From NCBI GenBank assembly GCA_045125245.1, contig JBGVNF010000023.1, forward strand, positions 1-33,570: DNA of 33,570 nucleotides. The letters run 5' to 3'. Positions 32,246-33,570 of the stretch are shown here, piece after piece (the first letter of the stretch is position 1; each line of letters opens with the position of its first letter). This DNA is from SVEL01 sp045125245. Its GTDB lineage: Bacteria > Bacillota > Clostridia > Lachnospirales > Lachnospiraceae. The notes under the pieces were generated by a model. The model was not told where the DNA came from and did not search any database. It saw nothing but the letters and a program-made list of their open reading frames with translations. The position numbers and the translations under genes are program-made.

Positions 32246-32569
32246 ATGTTAGAAATTTCAATGAATCAAATGAGAAGAAATTTATCCCAGCAAAGAAGAT
32301 TTCTTCGGGAAATGGACAATATTATAGAGAGACTTGAAAAATATTCTGTTGCGAATAAAGTTGAGTTCAGAAATGAAATAAGGGAATTGGAAATTCAGCG
32401 TAGGAAATGGTACAAAATGATTGTAACGCTGGAAGAAATAATTAACAGTTATGAAAAAGCAGAAAGAAATGCAAAGAATCAGTCACTATTTAAGCAGAAT
32501 TTGATAGGGTATATTAATCTTAAACCAACCAAGAATATATTAAAGAAACTTAAGATTAAGTTCCAATAA
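32246..32569 (+). CDS. Small helical protein of the T7SS operon
   Basis: 107 residues, strongly helical and basic, with coiled-coil-like stretches (NQMRRNLSQQRRFLREMDNI; RKWYKMIVTLEEIINSYEKA). GGGAGG lies six bases before ATG 32246. It lacks a true W-x-G but has the size and helix content of WXG100-superfamily partners. Could be a substrate, a heterodimer partner or a chaperone. Confidence 0.7.
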   Translation: MLEISMNQMRRNLSQQRRFLREMDNIIERLEKYSVANKVEFRNEIRELEIQRRKWYKMIVTLEEIINSYEKAERNAKNQSLFKQNLIGYINLKPTKNILKKLKIKFQ

Positions 32570-32580
32570 GGAGGAACATT

Positions 32581-32862
32581 ATGGAGGATGTTTTGAAAAT
32601 TGATACGTTAAGTATGGAAGAAGAAAGAGAATCTGTTAAAGACGATGTACTTAAAATCAAAGAGCTTTTAAAGGATATTGTAGATGAACTTGCGGATGAC
32701 GTGGCTTTATATGATGGAATCAGGGAAGATGCCAACATGTTGCTGGAATTTTGCGCATCTCTTGAAGGGATGAATCAGTACGAAGAGGCAGTAGAGAGGG
32801 AATATACTAATTGTGAGAGAAATATCGGCTCACTAATAGCGAATATGGAAAGAAGTGTATGA
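32581..32862 (+). CDS. Small acidic helical protein of the T7SS operon
   Basis: 93 residues, acidic and all-helical (two or three helices), without Trp. AAGGAGG lies seven bases before ATG 32581. Charge is opposite to that of the 107-residue neighbour, so the two could pair (inference). It resembles WXG100-superfamily four-helix proteins in size, but no family motif is visible. Confidence 0.7.
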   Translation: MEDVLKIDTLSMEEERESVKDDVLKIKELLKDIVDELADDVALYDGIREDANMLLEFCASLEGMNQYEEAVEREYTNCERNIGSLIANMERSV

Positions 32863-32863
32863 C

Positions 32864-33130
32864 ATGAATTTGAAATCCTATGAGAAGATATCAAATAATT
32901 TACAAGAGATAGAAGAACGATTTAAGAAAATTGATGAAAATGTAATGGGGACAAAGAAATACTGGGAAGGAATATCAGGTGAAAAATACAGAAAACACTA
33001 TGAGAAAATGCAAAAAGATATTCCTGTTATATTAAATCGAATGAGAGAAAAAATAGAAGGAGAGGCTAAAGACAGTTGGAAAGGCAATCAAATCAAAAAT
33101 CAACAGAATATAGATCTTCGAATCAGGTAG
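32864..33130 (+). CDS. WXG100-like protein
   Basis: 88 residues starting MNLKSYEKISNNLQEIEERF. Helix, turn with W34-E35-G36 (YWEGISGEKY), then a second long helix: the WXG100 hairpin plan of EsxA-type substrates. ATG 32864 follows the previous stop by one base, with weak GAAAGAAG upstream. The last 18 residues (SWKGNQIKNQQN...) are read from DNA that also encodes the next gene in another frame. Likely secreted by EssC as a dimer. Confidence 0.78.
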   Translation: MNLKSYEKISNNLQEIEERFKKIDENVMGTKKYWEGISGEKYRKHYEKMQKDIPVILNRMREKIEGEAKDSWKGNQIKNQQNIDLRIR

Positions 33131-33312
33131 AAGAACTGCAGGAAATTGCAATGGAACTGCAAAAACTTGCAAGTGATAAACTGGGTGGTTGCATGGAGCA
33201 TATAGCTTATAACTGGAAAGGTGAAAACAGCAAAAATTTTGTAAGGTGTGGAAGACACCTTGCGGCAGAGATGGAAGAAACAGCGAAAAGACTAAGAGAT
33301 TTTTATATATAA
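33076..33312 (+). CDS. WXG100-like protein, overlapping start
   Basis: Up to 78 residues with W47-K48-G49 (YNWKGENSKNF) between two helices, ending KRLRDFYI. The frame is closed upstream at 33067, so only TTG 33076 (AGAGG ten bases before) or ATG 33151 (AGGA seven bases before) can start it; the latter leaves just 53 residues. TTG gives a fuller first helix but a 55-base overlap with the previous gene. It may be the partner of the 88-residue protein. Confidence 0.68.
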   Translation: MERQSNQKSTEYRSSNQVEELQEIAMELQKLASDKLGGCMEHIAYNWKGENSKNFVRCGRHLAAEMEETAKRLRDFYI

Positions 33313-33570
33313 ATTTAATTTTTTAACACTCTTCTTTAGAAATTATTTAGATATTCTTAGAAAATTCTTAAGATTACCTTAATTTGCTTTATTTATTGTT
33401 TTTCATGTGTATAATATATATGTTACATAAAATTAGGTAATTGCGAAACAAGTTCACAATCTTGATACAACACAAGGAAGAATTTGTGTCAATGCATAAA
33501 TTCCTAGATGAAGCGATTTCTTTAGTTTTTTGGCGCACTTCAATAAACCTCATATGGTTATGAAGTTGGT
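33313..33570. other. Intergenic right edge
   Basis: AT-rich, with no strong terminator hairpin after the last WXG100-like gene. A TATAAT (33409-33414 region) suggests a promoter reading right. A short ACACAA/TTGTGT hairpin lies near 33470-33490. No gene can be supported before the edge. Confidence 0.35.

Noticed and set aside
33420..33570. Start of a group II intron or another mobile element at the right edge
   Set aside because: No GTGYG boundary, reverse transcriptase or terminal repeat can be seen in the short remaining sequence.

Overview
The window looks like part of a large plasmid or secondary replicon of an AT-rich, Gram-positive Clostridia-type bacterium, most like Lachnospiraceae (Lachnospira/Eubacterium/Butyrivibrio group). 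The basis is an iteron-type Rep_3 initiator with its origin, a parA/parB partition module, AT-rich codon use, strong AGGAGG ribosome binding sites, an AmyE-like secreted amylase and a Firmicutes-type (T7SSb-like) ESX cluster. The species cannot be named from sequence alone; Lachnospira eligens, known to carry a megaplasmid, is only a guess.

Layout. 1-2769 (-): a secreted surface protein with Ig-like repeats, cut by the window edge, behind a sigma-A promoter and a strongly foldable leader. 3123-7000 (-): an exporter operon with an ABC ATPase, two intact ABC-2-type membrane subunits, a third frameshifted one, and a MATE exporter. 7365-9398 (+): secreted GH13 alpha-amylase with C-terminal starch-binding modules. 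9819-11180 (-): secreted protein of unknown function. 11540-11900 (+): a candidate structured non-coding RNA. 11932-14228 (-): a small acidic protein, parB and parA, with an array of palindromes as the likely centromere. 14484-15234: iteron origin. 15251-16582 (+): repB.

16923-33312 (+) is one functional block: PP2C phosphatase, transmembrane Ser/Thr kinase, a small membrane protein carrying Thr motifs, a 44-residue membrane peptide, a 1791-residue Ig-like stalk with a C-terminal membrane anchor, a membrane-tethered FHA protein, EssC, a LytTR regulator, an unrecognised 169-residue protein, an EsaB/YukD ubiquitin-like protein, and four small helical proteins, two of them with W-x-G motifs. This reads as a type VII secretion system in which the usual EssA, EssB and EsaA are not recognisable. 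An active kinase occupies the EssB-like architecture (cytoplasmic kinase, membrane helix, helical outside domain). EssC appears to lack its two membrane helices, and the adjacent TM-FHA protein could tether it. A phospho-threonine/FHA circuit probably controls the machine.

Three identical ~93-bp elements (9584-9677, 11282-11375, 16683-16775) are best read as a promoter, a C-loop hairpin, an anti-Shine-Dalgarno stretch and an intrinsic terminator: a candidate multicopy small RNA family. Eight copies of a 19-21 bp palindrome around parAB are the best parS candidates.
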